DNA from: Simmondsia chinensis
Taxonomy: Eukaryota; Streptophyta; Magnoliopsida; Caryophyllales; Simmondsiaceae
Direction: 5' to 3'
DNA: 64,000 nt
Assembly (NCBI GenBank): GCA_018398585.1
Contig: JAGTTD010000012.1
Span: forward strand, 22,267,036-22,331,035
Each line of letters opens with the position of its first letter. The first letter of the stretch is position 1. The position numbers and the translations under genes are program-made. This document shows, in pieces, positions 20,887-31,829 of the stretch. Under the pieces are notes generated by a model that saw only the letters and a program-made list of their open reading frames with translations, had not been told where the DNA came from and did no database searches.

Positions 20887-23800
20887 TAGTGGTGGCCATG
20901 GGCCGGGTCGGGCCCGGCCTGGGCCTGGGCCCAGCATGCCCGCTAGAGAACCGGGCCGGGCTGGGCCCGAGGGCCTCCAGGGCCGGGACCAGGCCCGGCC
21001 TTTTTAACTAAATTAAAAAAAATTTTGAAAAATACATAATCGTTTTGTACTAAAATTATTGTAATTCATTGATAAATAATATGACATACAAATATATTTT
21101 TTTCCAAGTATACATGTTCAAAAAAAATAATACTAAATATATGTAATAAATAAAATAAAATATACAATAAGTAATTATCAAAAAAATATCAGTAAATAAA
21201 TAACGTATCAAATACAAATACAAAGTTGGGGCCTAATATTTAAAAATACAAATTTATTTATCAAAAAATATAAAGTTTGACATATGGAGTGTGCGGTCAT
21301 CTTTTGACGTAAATATTTGAAAGTAAATAATTAACATTCAAAAGTCTTGAATCTTGATATCAGTCATATCGGGGGGTTTCTACGCCATCATTTGACGTAT
21401 CAGTTGTGCGGTCGTCTTCTTCATCGCTCGATGAATCCAGCTTCATTCTCTATTGATCTCTTGCCTCAGCTAGCAGCCAATCCTTCAAGCACACAGACAT
21501 CTCCAAGCTCGACGGCGATAGCTTTGCCCTCTTCGTTCCAAGCAACCTGCCACCAAGACTAAAAGCACATTCCGATGCTATTGAAGACACCGGACAACTT
21601 AGTATATCACGTGCCATGGTGGAAAACACGGGATATTGGGTTTGGTTTGTGTTCCACCATTGTAAAAGGTCAAAATGCGGGTTGGCCAACGGCCCGAAAA
21701 TATGGACCTACGGTGTCCGCAAGTAATAATCTAGCTCGTCACATGACGTGGGGGCTACTGCGGGCGTAAATTGCTCCAACAACTTCCACGAATATGACAT
21801 GCGTGAACTACTTCCACTAGATGTGGAAGATCCTACTGCAGTAGTACTAGGATTATTAAATGATAATTTACGAGAATACTTAGAAAATAAATTATGCAAG
21901 TCGTTATCGACATCGGAAATGAAAGTGTCGACATTAAGAGTAGGATGCAAATATTTAAAAAAATGTTGGCAAAACAAGTTGAAACCCCCGCGTTTACAAC
22001 GAGGGCCTAAAATAGTTGCAAAGCAATAAGTAAGAGGTAGTTCAGAAAAATATTTGGCAAACTTTTCTTTCATTGCCGTAATCGATCCGAACAAAATGTT
22101 GGATTCATTACCCACCATCCAATTTACAATATCAAGCAATGTTGATATTGCTTGAGGCATGGTCGGATAGTAGCAACCCGAAAAAAAATGTTGTCGCGTC
22201 TTTAAACATGCTAAAAAATTTACAAATTTCATCTATTGTCTCCCAATGTATACCGTCCAGGTTGTAATCGTGCCATTCTACACGATTTTCCTGGGCGAAT
22301 TCCATCAGAGCGTCTTTGTATGGTAGAATGCGCTCTAACATTACTACCGTAGACGACCACCTAGTTTTGGAGTCTAATTTAAATTGTTTATATTTTATGT
22401 TATGCAGCCTACATACATTTTTAAATCTTTTTTTCGTAGCGACGGATGCTTTAATTGATATTGTTACAGATCTTAAGGTGGCAAGGGATACGTCTATAAG
22501 ATCTAAACCATCCATTACCATTAAATGCAAAATGTGACAGATGCAACGAATATGAAAATACTTCCCACCTAACATGGGTCTCATTTTCCTAATTAAATGT
22601 GCTACGGATGCAGTGTTATTGGAAGCATTGTCAAATGTAATACTGAAGATACGTTGTTCTATGCCCCAATCGCGGACTACCAACATAATCACACCCGTAA
22701 TTACCTCGGCAGTATGGGGGCAATCTAAAAGCCCAAAATGAATTAATCTCTTCTGGATGATGAAGGATTCATCGGTCCAGTGTGCCGTTATGCACATATA
22801 AGGTTGGCCGGGTTTGGACGTCCATACGTCTGACGTCAACGAGAACATGCTCGTGTTCGTCGCAAAAAGTGTATGTATCCCAATTTTAATATTGTGGTAC
22901 AACGTAAAAGCGTCCCGCTTTACGGTGTTTCGAGGAATCCTCACAATGGCGGGGTTCACATTTCGTTGGAGGTAGTCGACGAAATGTGGGTTTTCGCCGG
23001 TACTAAAAGGCCTTTCACTCAAAATTACATATTTAGCTAGCCCCCTACGGTTGCTCTCCTGAGAGAACCTAAAATTAGCAAGTGCACCGGTCACTTGCTG
23101 TACTAAACGTTGTTGGCTCTTTTCCGGGAATTGCTCGGGGTGGCACCTAAGTATATGTCTATTTAGTGTGCCCGTCCCACTGTCGGGTTGATGGCTAAAA
23201 TTCTTAGGTGGGTCACATAATTACAGGTTGCTTTATTAGTTGTCTTATTAAGGGTAAAGTGCTTCCATACCCCACTAGTTGTACGCCTACTAGCCCAGGT
23301 ACTAGTTTTAGGCTGGGCTTCGGTGGTGGGGGTGGGTTCCTCATCAGTTTGTGAGTCTCCAACCCCACCACTACCTAACTCATGATAATCTTGTGGTTGT
23401 GAAAAGTTATAATTTATGCTATCATCAGTGCATTGGAGTGTTGGGTCTGGTTGTATAAAAGCTCGTTCTTCAGTATCAAGTAAGACAATTCTAGTCCTTT
23501 TAGGGATTCTGGGTGGCCGAGAAGAGCTAGAACTAGCACGACCGACTCCACATGATGATGAAGAGTTGTGTGCCATATTAGTATAAATGATTATTATTTA
23601 TAAAATGCAAGTAGTAATGCAAATTAAATAACTAAAAATGCGAATCAAAAAAAATTACGATACTAAAATTACCGAAACGAGAGAACAATGAAATTCACAC
23701 TTCAGTCAAATACTTTACGAACTTCGAACTTTAGAGCACAATTTTGCAATTAGCAAATTAGAGAAGATGGGAGATGATGAATGTATAGAGAGAGAAGAGA

Positions 23801-24064
23801 GAATTGAAGATTTTGTGAGAAAATAAGTTGGGGAGGTTTAAGTATTTATGGAAAAAAATATATAATTTTTTTTTTTTTTTTGTAAAAAAAGAGCCGTTGG
23901 CTCTGTACAACAAAAAAGCCGTTGGCTCTTTTGGGCCGGGCCGGGCAGGGCCCAGGCCAGTGAAAAAATCAAGCCCGAGGCCTGGCCCGGCCCGCTACAG
24001 TGCCATCCGGGCCGGGCTGGGCCAAGCCGGTTTTCGAGCCGACCCAGCCCGTTGGCCACCTTTA
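20887..24064 (-). mobile_element. hAT transposon copy 1
   Basis: 3178 bp with 12-bp terminal inverted repeats (TAGTGGTGGCCA; right end reads TAAAGGTGGCCA inverted) and a perfect 8-bp target duplication CCATCCAG (20879-20886; 24065-24072), the hallmark of hAT elements. Both ends are extremely GC-rich with repeated GGCCGGGC units, contrasting with the AT-rich interior. The transposase is on the minus strand and is broken by frame shifts. Confidence 0.95.
21450..23576 (-). pseudogene. hAT transposase, copy 1
   Basis: Cut-and-paste transposase. It starts at ATG 23576 with a serine-rich N-terminus, then a BED-type zinc finger (W-K-H-F near 23265; TCNYV... reached at a 1-bp loss near 23220 that breaks the finger). 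The core (23094-22132) holds the catalytic aspartates in SDVWTS and ITFDNASNN. A T-run (22181-22188 on the plus strand as A8) causes another frame change. The C-terminal dimerisation domain (21690-21450) reads DLLQWWNTNQTQYP and SIASECAFS, with the catalytic glutamate intact. Three or more frame breaks make it inactive. Compared with copy 2, it is the less changed at active-site residues. Confidence 0.9.
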
Positions 24065-24072
24065 CCATCCAG

Positions 24073-24180
24073 TCACCCATCAAAACCCCTACCCCCACAA
24101 AAACAAAACCCTTCACCCCATATTATCACCCATCCCATCACCCATCAAAACCCCTACCCCCGCCAAAACAAAACACCCAC
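24073..24180 (+). repeat. Two-unit C-rich repeat
   Basis: A ~65-bp unit built on CACCCATCAAAACCCCTACC occurs at 24074 and again at 24139. It adjoins the hAT insertion site. Confidence 0.6.
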
Positions 24181-24207
24181 ATTCCCTGCATGGTACAAAA
24201 TTTAAAA

Positions 24208-24492
24208 TACACTATAATCTCGATAAACTAATACTTGTTATATTAACATCATCAATTAAATAATATTTTTGGCCGGTCCCAAATATCTCGATTAATTAAT
24301 AAACTTTCATGGTCTCAATGGTATTAATTATAGAGGGTTAACTCTAAAACCTCGATAAATTAATAGCCTAGATTAAATAATATTTTTGGCCAGTCCCAAC
24401 TTGGGACCAATGTGGTAAATAATATCTCGATTAATTAATATTTTTTTAAAGTCCTAGGCATACTAATTTATAGAGGTTTAACTGTACTATAC
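24208..24492. mobile_element. MITE with imperfect terminal inverted repeats
   Basis: The ends read TACACTATAATCTCGATAAA and, inverted, a matching TACAGTTAAACCTCTATAAA. The interior repeats an AATAATATTTTTGGCC block twice. There is no coding capacity. It resembles a very common plant MITE group; superfamily not assigned because no clear target duplication was found. Confidence 0.6.
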
Positions 24493-24813
24493 AATTTTTA
24501 TTTTTATTTTTTGCTTTTTTTCCTTATTATATCTTAAAATAAAAAAAAATTTAATAATTTAATTAAAAAATAAATTAAAAAACTATTAGGCTATAATAGT
24601 AAATAACACACGAAGGAGAATTACATCAAAAATCTCAATAGTACTAGCCTACCGAGTCCTATATAGGAAGACAAAACGACTCTAAACTTGGCCTATAATA
24701 TGCATGACAAGGAGATGCTTAGGGGTGTAAATGAGCCGAGCTGGCTCGCAAGCCCTCATGAGCCAACTCGGCATGAAGCTCCTATAGCTCGACTCGTCAC
24801 GAGCCCTTATTAA
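24493..24813. other. AT-rich spacer with a GAGC-rich segment
   Basis: No gene. A segment at 24720-24810 (rich in GAGCC and GCTCG) resembles the end of another hAT-like element but has no partner end. Confidence 0.4.
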
Positions 24814-25389
24814 GGCTGTGTTTGGTTAAGCTTTTTAATAGCTTAAAGCTGTGAAAAAGATCTAATTAACTGCAGGGCTTGTGTTTGGTTGACAAAAAAT
24901 ATCTTTTTACATCTTTTTCACGAATTAAATAGAAAGATAAAATATTGTTTTATAACTAAGCAGAAAAAGATGCAAAACTGGATCTTTTTCATAACTTATT
25001 TCAGAAAAATGCTTTAAAAATACTATATTAACATTAAATCTTCACCACTATGACCGGCTTTTACTTGTTATCACCACTCCCACCTACCACCACCTTTTTG
25101 CCCATGGGTCACTATACTCATCACTCTTCACTACCATATCCAATTATTATCATGATTTTTATGCCTACTGTTGTTAATTAATTCATATTATTAAGTGACT
25201 TTTGTGATTATAATATATAAGTCTTTTTTTTAAACTTATATCCGAACACTTTATTTTGTAAAAAAGATCTTTCTGTACAGCACAATCAAACACTTCACTG
25301 TAAAAAATATGGATCTTAAATGTACAGATTTTAGTGAAATATATATGCTGAAAAAAGATCAGCTAAAATAAGCTAAACAAAATGCACCC
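24814..25389. mobile_element. Tourist-like (PIF/Harbinger) MITE
   Basis: 576 bp with terminal inverted repeats of about 28 bp (GGCTGTGTTTGGTTAAGCTT versus inverted right end GGGTGCATTTTGTTTAGCTT) and the 3-bp target duplication TAA (24811-24813; 25390-25392) typical of this superfamily. It has no coding capacity. Confidence 0.8.
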
Positions 25390-25392
25390 TAA

Positions 25393-25690
25393 ATAGTAAA
25401 ATTATTTATTTTTTTTTTTTTTTTTTGAAAAAACAAAATTAGAGGAGGTGCAATCGGGCCATTTAAATTGAGTATTATGTGTGTACTTACCCACCCCACC
25501 TCCACCACCACCCCCATTATAAAAACAACCTTAGCATTAGTTAGGTAACACTTATGACTTTTAACACTCTTTTTTAAATTTTACAATGAATATTTTTGCG
25601 TTCACTGGTTTAATACTAATATTTCTTTTGACTTGAGGGTAATATCCTAAAGAGAGGTTGTGTCCCAATAGCCCCAATGTGAAACCCAAG
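25393..25690. other. Right end of the inserted block, no gene seen
   Basis: AT-rich with a poly-T run (25413-25426). On the minus strand it begins CTTGGGTTTCACATTGGGGC, next to the right TAAGCA repeat. Confidence 0.4.
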
Positions 25691-25858
25691 TAAGCACCAA
25701 TGCCTAATATGAATGACATAATCTTTTAAGGTATGTGCTAGTAACGGCTTAGATTGTGAATTTCTATGACTCAAGTTATAAGGACTGGAGAGTGCTCTTC
25801 ACTCTATGCCTTGAGCCAATTGGATCGGGTGTCACCGACTGAAACTCGTTACATGATC
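25691..25858 (+). other. W 3' non-coding region, second part
   Basis: Colinear with Z (minus strand, around 16650-16500), for example the TGTGCTAGTAACGG and CCTTGAGCCAA blocks. It is interrupted at 25858 by Y2. Confidence 0.65.
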
Positions 25859-26272
25859 TATTAGGAACCAAATGTCTTACTTGCTGTTAGGATGATTGTT
25901 AGCTTCTGTTTTGTAATAATGTTGCGTTTGTTTGGAATTCTTAACATAAGGTTGTAAAGGCTTTTGGCGCCAAGGTTCTACTGTGGTTAGTTAAGCGGTT
26001 GTTGGTCAAGGCTAGCTTAGTTTGAGTCAATTGTGGCGGCTCTTGCTATTAGTGAGTCGGTTAGTTTGGGTTTAGTTCATTGTATCCAGATTGATTATAA
26101 GTAGTCTTGTTTCAAATGTAATCTTCATTCAATCAAATACAAAATATCTTTTGATATCAATTCTCTCTCTCATCTAACTTTCTCTCTAATCTATCATCTC
26201 TTTTCACTTCTTCTCTCATCTTAATCACTTCTTCCACCAGGTTAACTTCAAGATTGATCTTGAAGCTTAACA
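25859..26272 (+). repeat. Y2 5' LTR
   Basis: Starts TATTAGGAACC (TATTATGAATC in the 3' copy) and ends CTTAACA next to the primer site. Confidence 0.9.
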
Positions 26273-26274
26273 AT

Positions 26275-26286
26275 TGGTATCATAGC
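26275..26286 (+). promoter_or_regulatory. Y2 primer-binding site (initiator tRNA-Met)
   Basis: TGGTATCATAGC, one mismatch from the canonical TGGTATCAGAGC. Confidence 0.85.
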
Positions 26287-26354
26287 CTGTGTGTTGCTAC
26301 CGATCCACTACTTCTTTATTACTTTGAGTTGTGAGGCGCAAAAAGTAGATATCA

Positions 26355-27619
26355 ATGGCTGGAGGTGTAACAACACGATCTAATGCTGCAAATGGTACTG
26401 CAAATGTTGATCCTAATGTCAATTATGCTTCGGTTGTTGGTGCTAATGTTGCAGTAGGAGCTGAGTACATTAAAGCAGCTCAATTTAAGAATCAGATGGA
26501 TGAAATGTTCTCTTGAATGCAGCAATTATAGTCGAAACAAGATCGAAAGTTTGCTGATCGATTGATTCAGCAAACTCATCGCATTGAGGATAAGGTTGTT
26601 AGACTACAGGATCAGCGCAATAGGCAAAATGTGACTCTAATGCTGGAATTATGTTACCTTCTAGCCAATAGGCTCGACCACCAGGTGTAGTGCATCCTCA
26701 AACAGCTAGTGTGGTGGTTAGACAACAGGATCATCCTCCTAATCCAGTACCAGCTCTAATTGCAGGTATGACTTTGGGATAGCAAGATCGTCCATCAGAT
26801 CAGTTGCAACATCAAAATTTTGGAAGTAATGATGCTTCATCCAACAATAAGAGCAGTGGTTACAGGCAGCCAACGATTCAGATTGAGCCTTTTGATGGAA
26901 AACAGCCACAATCATGGATCAGATGATGTGATCGATACTTTCATTTCTATTACATTGAAGAAGCTAAGAAGGTGGAACTAGCGGCTGTTTATCTCCATGG
27001 AGATCATGAGGTATGGCTTTACAGTCTTTTAAAGAGTAATCCTTCATTATATTGGGCCAAATTTGTGGAAGAACTTTGTGAACATTATGGAAATGAGGAC
27101 TCAAGTGACATAGTTGATAACTTCAACAAAGTAGTGCAAATCACATGTGTGAATGAATACATGACGACATTTGAGAACCTTAGAGCTAGTATGATTGCAG
27201 CTTATCCTCAAGCAATTGAATCATACTATGTATCCAGCTTCAAAAGTGGCTTAAAGCCAAAGATAAAGAACCTTGTCAAAGCAATTGTCCCTAGAACCTT
27301 ATCCAAAGCCTATGCAAAGGCTAAACTGTTTGAAGCTACGGTTCCTGCATCAACTGATGGGCCTAAGTACAAAGGTGGAGGCTTTAATCAGCAACAAAAG
27401 GGATTGGTTATATCTAAATCTACTCATTCAGTTGAGAAGAAGGTTCAAAGACTATGTTCTAAATGCAATCAGCCTTATCAATTTGGTCACAAGTGCAATC
27501 CAAAGTTCCTCATGACAATAGGAGGAGTTGATGCTGATGATCAATCTAAAAAAGATGAAACAGAGGCTAAGTTGGACATTTCTGATCATGAATCTCAAGA
27601 AGAGCTTCTTAGAAGATGA
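26355..27619 (+). pseudogene. Y2 gag
   Basis: The likely start is ATG 26355 (MAGGVTTRSNAANG). The N-terminal part has several stops up to 26930. From 26972 a 215-residue open frame covers the capsid core (VYLHGDHEVWLYSLLKSNPS) and the zinc knuckle CSKCNQPYQFGHKC (~27455-27496), the same spacing as in Y. It ends in a stop at 27617 after a 1-bp shift relative to protease. Confidence 0.85.
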
Positions 27620-28274
27620 GGTGGAGATCTCTATGACAGCTTTGATAGGAAATGGGGCTCATAACACCATTAGGATCAAAGGACAAGTTGGCAAGAAGTC
27701 CACTGTTATTCTGATTGACAGTGGCAGCACTCACTGCTTCATTGATCCAAAGGTAGTGAAAAAGGTTGGGAAGGATATGATCAAGACACAACCATTAGCT
27801 GTGACAGTGGCTGATGGGAATTCCATTCTTACTCAGACCAAATGCCAAAGATTTCAATGGACTATGGAAGATCACAGGTTTGAGTATGGCTTCAAGATCT
27901 TGCCATTAGGAGGTTGTGATATGGTTCTTGGTGTGGATTGGATGAGATCTTTTAGTCCAGTGGTCTTTGATTTTGCCAAGCTGACAGTGACTTTTGAAAC
28001 GCAAGGATCCAATGTAACATTGCAAGGCACTGCTGAACAAGCTCATTTGCAGCTGTTGAAGGACAAGAGCTTAGAAGGTGGATTCAGGAAGGGTGCTTAT
28101 CAGTGGGTTGGACAGTTATTTGCAATCTCACATACTGATTTGGGAGAGCCATCTCATTCTATGGTGCAGGCATTGATTGATGAGTTCGAGGATCTGTTTG
28201 AGCAGCTAAAGACTTACCTCCCAAGAGGAACTTGGATCACGCAATTCCTCTCAACCCTAACTCGGAACCAGTGA
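27600..28274 (+). pseudogene. Y2 protease
   Basis: The aspartic protease keeps the canonical active site LIDSGSTHCFID (~27713-27748) and the LGGCDMVLGVDW motif (~27910). The frame runs on into the RT N-terminus and is lost near 28215, where the RT frame starts. Confidence 0.85.
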
Positions 28275-29731
28275 AGTTAAGGCCCTACAAGTACCCTCAT
28301 TCACAGAAGACAGAGATTGAGAAACAAGTGGATGACTTACTCAAGACTTGCTTCATTCGACAAAGCCGCAACCGTTTTGCTTCTCCTATGATATTGGTTA
28401 AGAAGAAAGATGGGTCAGCTAGAATGTGCATTGACTATAGGTAGCTTAACTCCCTTACAGTCAAAGATAAATTTCCAATTCCTGCCATTGATGACTTGTT
28501 GGATGAGTTACATTGTGCACGCTTATTTTCCAAGCTTAATTTGAGGCAAGGCCATCATCAAATCAAGGTGATGGAGCAAGATGTTTACAAGATTGCCTTT
28601 AGAACTCATAATGGGCATTATGAGTTCATGGTTATGCCTTTTGGCTTAACCAATGCTCCAACTACTTTTCAGACAGTGATGAATGATGTCGTCAAGCTGT
28701 TTTTGAGGAAATTTGTGTTGGTATTCTTTAACGATATCTTGATTTACAGTCCTACCATTGAAGAGCACTTGAAGCATTCGAGGGAAGTGTTCTTAGTGAT
28801 GTGCAGCCACAAGTTATTTGCCAAATTGACTAAGTGCTTTTTTGCTCAGACTCAACTTGAGTACTTAGGTCATGTGATATCTCACATAGGGGTTTGTACT
28901 AATCCTTCCAAAGTTCAGGCAATGAAAGAATGGCCAATCCCTGTTACACTGAAGCAGTTACGAGGATTCTTTGGATTGATTGGTTACTATAGGAAGTTTG
29001 TGGTTGGTTATGGAGTAATTGCCAAGTCTCTCACTGATCTATTGAGGAAGGATGCATTCAAGTGGTCTTATAAAGCTCAAGAGGCATTTGAAGCCTTGAA
29101 AGCAGCTATGTGTGCAGCACCTGTTTTGGCAATGCCAGATTTTGAAGAAGATTTTGTCTTAGAAACAGATGCTTGTGGGAGTGGCATTGGAGCTGTATTG
29201 TCTCAGAATGGAAGGCCAATAGCGTACCTTAGCCAAGCCTTAAGTCCTAAGCACCAAGAGTTGTCCACATATGAGAAGAAGTATCTTGCAATCCTTCTAG
29301 TAGTTGATAAGTGGAGACACTACTTGGACGGCCATCGTTTTATCATCAAGACAGAACATCAAAGCTTGAAATATCTGCCTGAGCAGAGGATTGTTACAAG
29401 AATTCAGAAGAAAGGCTTGATGAAGATGTTGGGACTTGATTATGCTATTGAGTATAAGAAGGGGAAAGAGAACCAAGTAGCTGATGCTCTATCTCAAAGA
29501 TTAGAAGCTATTGAGCAAGGTTATTGTGGAGCTATTTCGGTAATTCTTCCAGCTTGGATTGATAAAGTGTACAAGTCCTATGAGAATAACAATTTTGCAC
29601 AAGAATGTATAACTGCTTTCAGCATCAACAGATCTAGCAACATTGTTCCTGAGGTAGAAGTATCTGTTGTTAAGGGAATCATCAAACTGAAGGGGAGATT
29701 GTACATTGGATCCTCTACTGATCTGAGATAA
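28218..29731 (+). pseudogene. Y2 reverse transcriptase and RNase H, catalytic site mutated
   Basis: RT motifs are in order: KLRPYKYPHSQKTEIEK, the LVKKKDGSARMCIDYR block followed by TAG (28442), then a 411-residue open frame with VMPFGLTNAPTTFQ. The catalytic motif reads FFNDILIYS (~28724-28750) where Y has FFDD: the first of the two essential aspartates is asparagine. RNase H is well preserved (ETDACGSGIG, ~29165). So even with stops repaired by natural read-through this RT would be expected to be dead. Confidence 0.9.
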
Positions 29732-30725
29732 CAAATCATCAGTGCTTCCCATGATTCAGCTTGGGGAGGCCACTCAGGTGTTGATGGTACTTATCAGAGG
29801 CTCAAAGCTTACATCAGCTGAACTAGTATGAAGAAGGAAATGAAGGAATTTGTGCAAGGTTGTGAAACTTGTCGGCAAACCAAGGCTGGTGATCACACGT
29901 ATCAGGGCCTTCTCCAACCTCTACCTATTCCGGATGGTGCATAGCAGAACATAAGCATGGAGGCTTGATTTACCAAGTTCAGTCACTTTGTTGCATTGAC
30001 CAGACTTGTGACAGCAATGAAGTTTGCTAGAGTGTTCCTTAATAACATCTATAAGCTTCATGGGTTACCACAATCCATAGTATATGATCGGGACAAGCTC
30101 TTTACGAGTCATTTCTGGAGGGAATTGTTCATCCTCATGGGCACAAACCTTGGCTTTGAGTTCTTCCTACCATCCACAGATAGATGGCCAAACAGAAAGA
30201 GTTAATCAGTGTATAGAACATTACTTCCAGAGCATGGTATTCAGCCACCCTAAAGTTTGGGGAAAATGGCTGTCTTTGGCTGAGTACTGGTATAATACAC
30301 ACGCTCATCCTTTAATTGGCACCACACCATTCAAGGCTTTGTATGGTTATGATCCTCCTTCACCTTTGATATTGCAAAAGCTAGTGACATCAGTCCCTGA
30401 AGTGGCTGATTTGATGCTGCAAAGAAGACAACCGGTGCAACTTCTGAAGGATATTCTTCATCAAGCTCAAGCAAGGATGAAGTATTATGTAGATAGGAAG
30501 CGTATGGACAAAGCTTATGAAATAGGAGATATGGTTTACTTGAAGCTTTAGCCCTACAGACAAGCTTCAGTGGCAGTTAGAAGGAATGTCGAGCTATGTG
30601 CTAGATACTTTGAGCCATACAAGATCATTGAGAAGATTGGGAAAGTAGCTTATAAGTTGGAATTGCCCCTTGACTCTTACATTCACCCGGTGTTTCATGT
30701 GTCTCTTTTGAAGAATAGGTGAAGA
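29732..30725 (+). pseudogene. Y2 integrase
   Basis: The HHCC zinc domain (29745-29877) ends CETC but contains a stop. About 60 bp around the first catalytic aspartate are deleted: the sequence jumps from NISMEA to FTKFSHF (29950-29985). The second aspartate (YDRDKLFTS) and the glutamate (QIDGQTE) remain, in different frames. Beyond 30540 the C-terminal segment absent from Y is present ([24 protein letters not shown]), ending at a TGA near 30720. Confidence 0.85.
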
Positions 30726-30964
30726 AAGGTCAAGACAGTTCAGCTCAGCTCGCGGAAGTTGGTTTTAATGGTGCTTGCTGTTGAACCCTGTTGCCATCTT
30801 GGATTCCAAACTGCAGAATGTTAAAGGCAGATCAATCAAAAAGGTTCTAGTGTAGTGATCTAATTTTTACAAGAAGGATGCTTTGTGGGAGGAGTTGCCA
30901 TTCATGAGAAGCCAATTCCCTACCCGTCATTCTTGAGACAATAATGTTTTCAAGGGGAGGGGAT

Positions 30965-31372
30965 TATTATGAATCAAATGTCTTACTTGCTGTTAGGATG
31001 GTTGTTAGCTTCTGTTTTGTAATAATGTTGTGTTTGGTTGTAATTCTTGGCATAAGGTTGTTAAGGCGTTTTGCGCCAAGGTTCTATTGTGGTTAGTTAA
31101 GTAGGTTGTTGGTCAAGGCTAGCTTAGTTTGAGTCAATTGTGGCGGCTCTTGCTGTTAGTGAGTCAGTTAGTTTGGGTTTAGTTCATTTTATCTAGATTG
31201 AGTATAAGTAGTCTTGTTTCAAGTGTAATCTTCATTCAATCAAATACAAAATATCTTTTGATATCAATTCTCTCTCTTATCTGACTTTCTCTCTAATCTC
31301 TCATCTCTTTTCACTTCATCTTAATCTCTTCTTCCACTAGGTTGACTTCAAGATTGATTTTGAAGCTTAACA
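30965..31372 (+). repeat. Y2 3' LTR
   Basis: Preceded by the purine tract CAAGGGGAGGGGAT (30950-30963). It is missing about 6 bp relative to the 5' LTR in the CT-rich segment near 31315. Confidence 0.9.
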
Positions 31373-31829
31373 ATCTTAGAGAGACATGCCTATCCATATC
31401 TATTTTGGAAAAGAAAAAAAATCGATAAAAGAGGGGGGGAAAAAAGAGTGAAATTGATGTCTTGTGGCAAAAAGAAGGAAGCAAAAGATTTGAGATTTCC
31501 AATGTTTAGAAGCAGTTTGATATGGTTATTTATTCCTTTAGTAATTCTCACTATTCTTTTTCAATGTGAAAGGTTTGGAGTAAGAAAGGGGAAAGAAAGT
31601 TGTGACCCATATACTAGTAGGAAAACTTAAATGGTGAGACCTTGAGTTGGAACTAGTGAGCTAATATCATTGCATGTGGATTTTTCTTCTTGACCTTGTT
31701 CTTAGATTTGTTCATGAGTATGGTTCACAATTAATTCATAAAACCACATGATTGTTCGAATCCCTTTTACTTTCAGCTAGTTTGAAATGAATCTCGCTTG
31801 AGGACAAGCAATGTTTGGGTTTGGGGATG
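31373..31829 (+). other. W 3' non-coding region, last part, and polypurine tract
   Basis: Colinear with Z 16490-16101 on the minus strand, including the CTTTCAGCTAGTTTGAAATG block (31775-31794). The purine tract GTTTGGGTTTGGGGATG (31813-31829) touches the LTR. Confidence 0.7.

Larger units (their letters stand above)
20150..25690 (-). mobile_element. Inserted block with (TTG)n tail, flanked by TAAGCA
   Basis: W is interrupted between identical TAAGCA repeats (20144-20149; 25691-25696), as judged from uninterrupted Z. The left end, read on the minus strand, finishes in a TTG-rich tail (20150-20165), as target-primed LINE/SINE insertions do. The block contains a hAT element and two MITEs. Whether it was one long LINE or a short insertion later enlarged is not resolved. 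Confidence 0.55.
25859..31372 (+). mobile_element. Element Y2: older relative of Y, inactive
   Basis: LTRs of 414 bp (25859-26272) and 408 bp (30965-31372), a tRNA-Met primer site, gag-pol in the same order as Y, and a polypurine tract. Proteins align with Y throughout. By hand the LTRs differ at about 25-30 sites, so it is older than Y. Its terminal TG is mutated to TA at both LTR starts and the target duplication is no longer clear. It lies in the 3' non-coding region of W. Confidence 0.9.
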
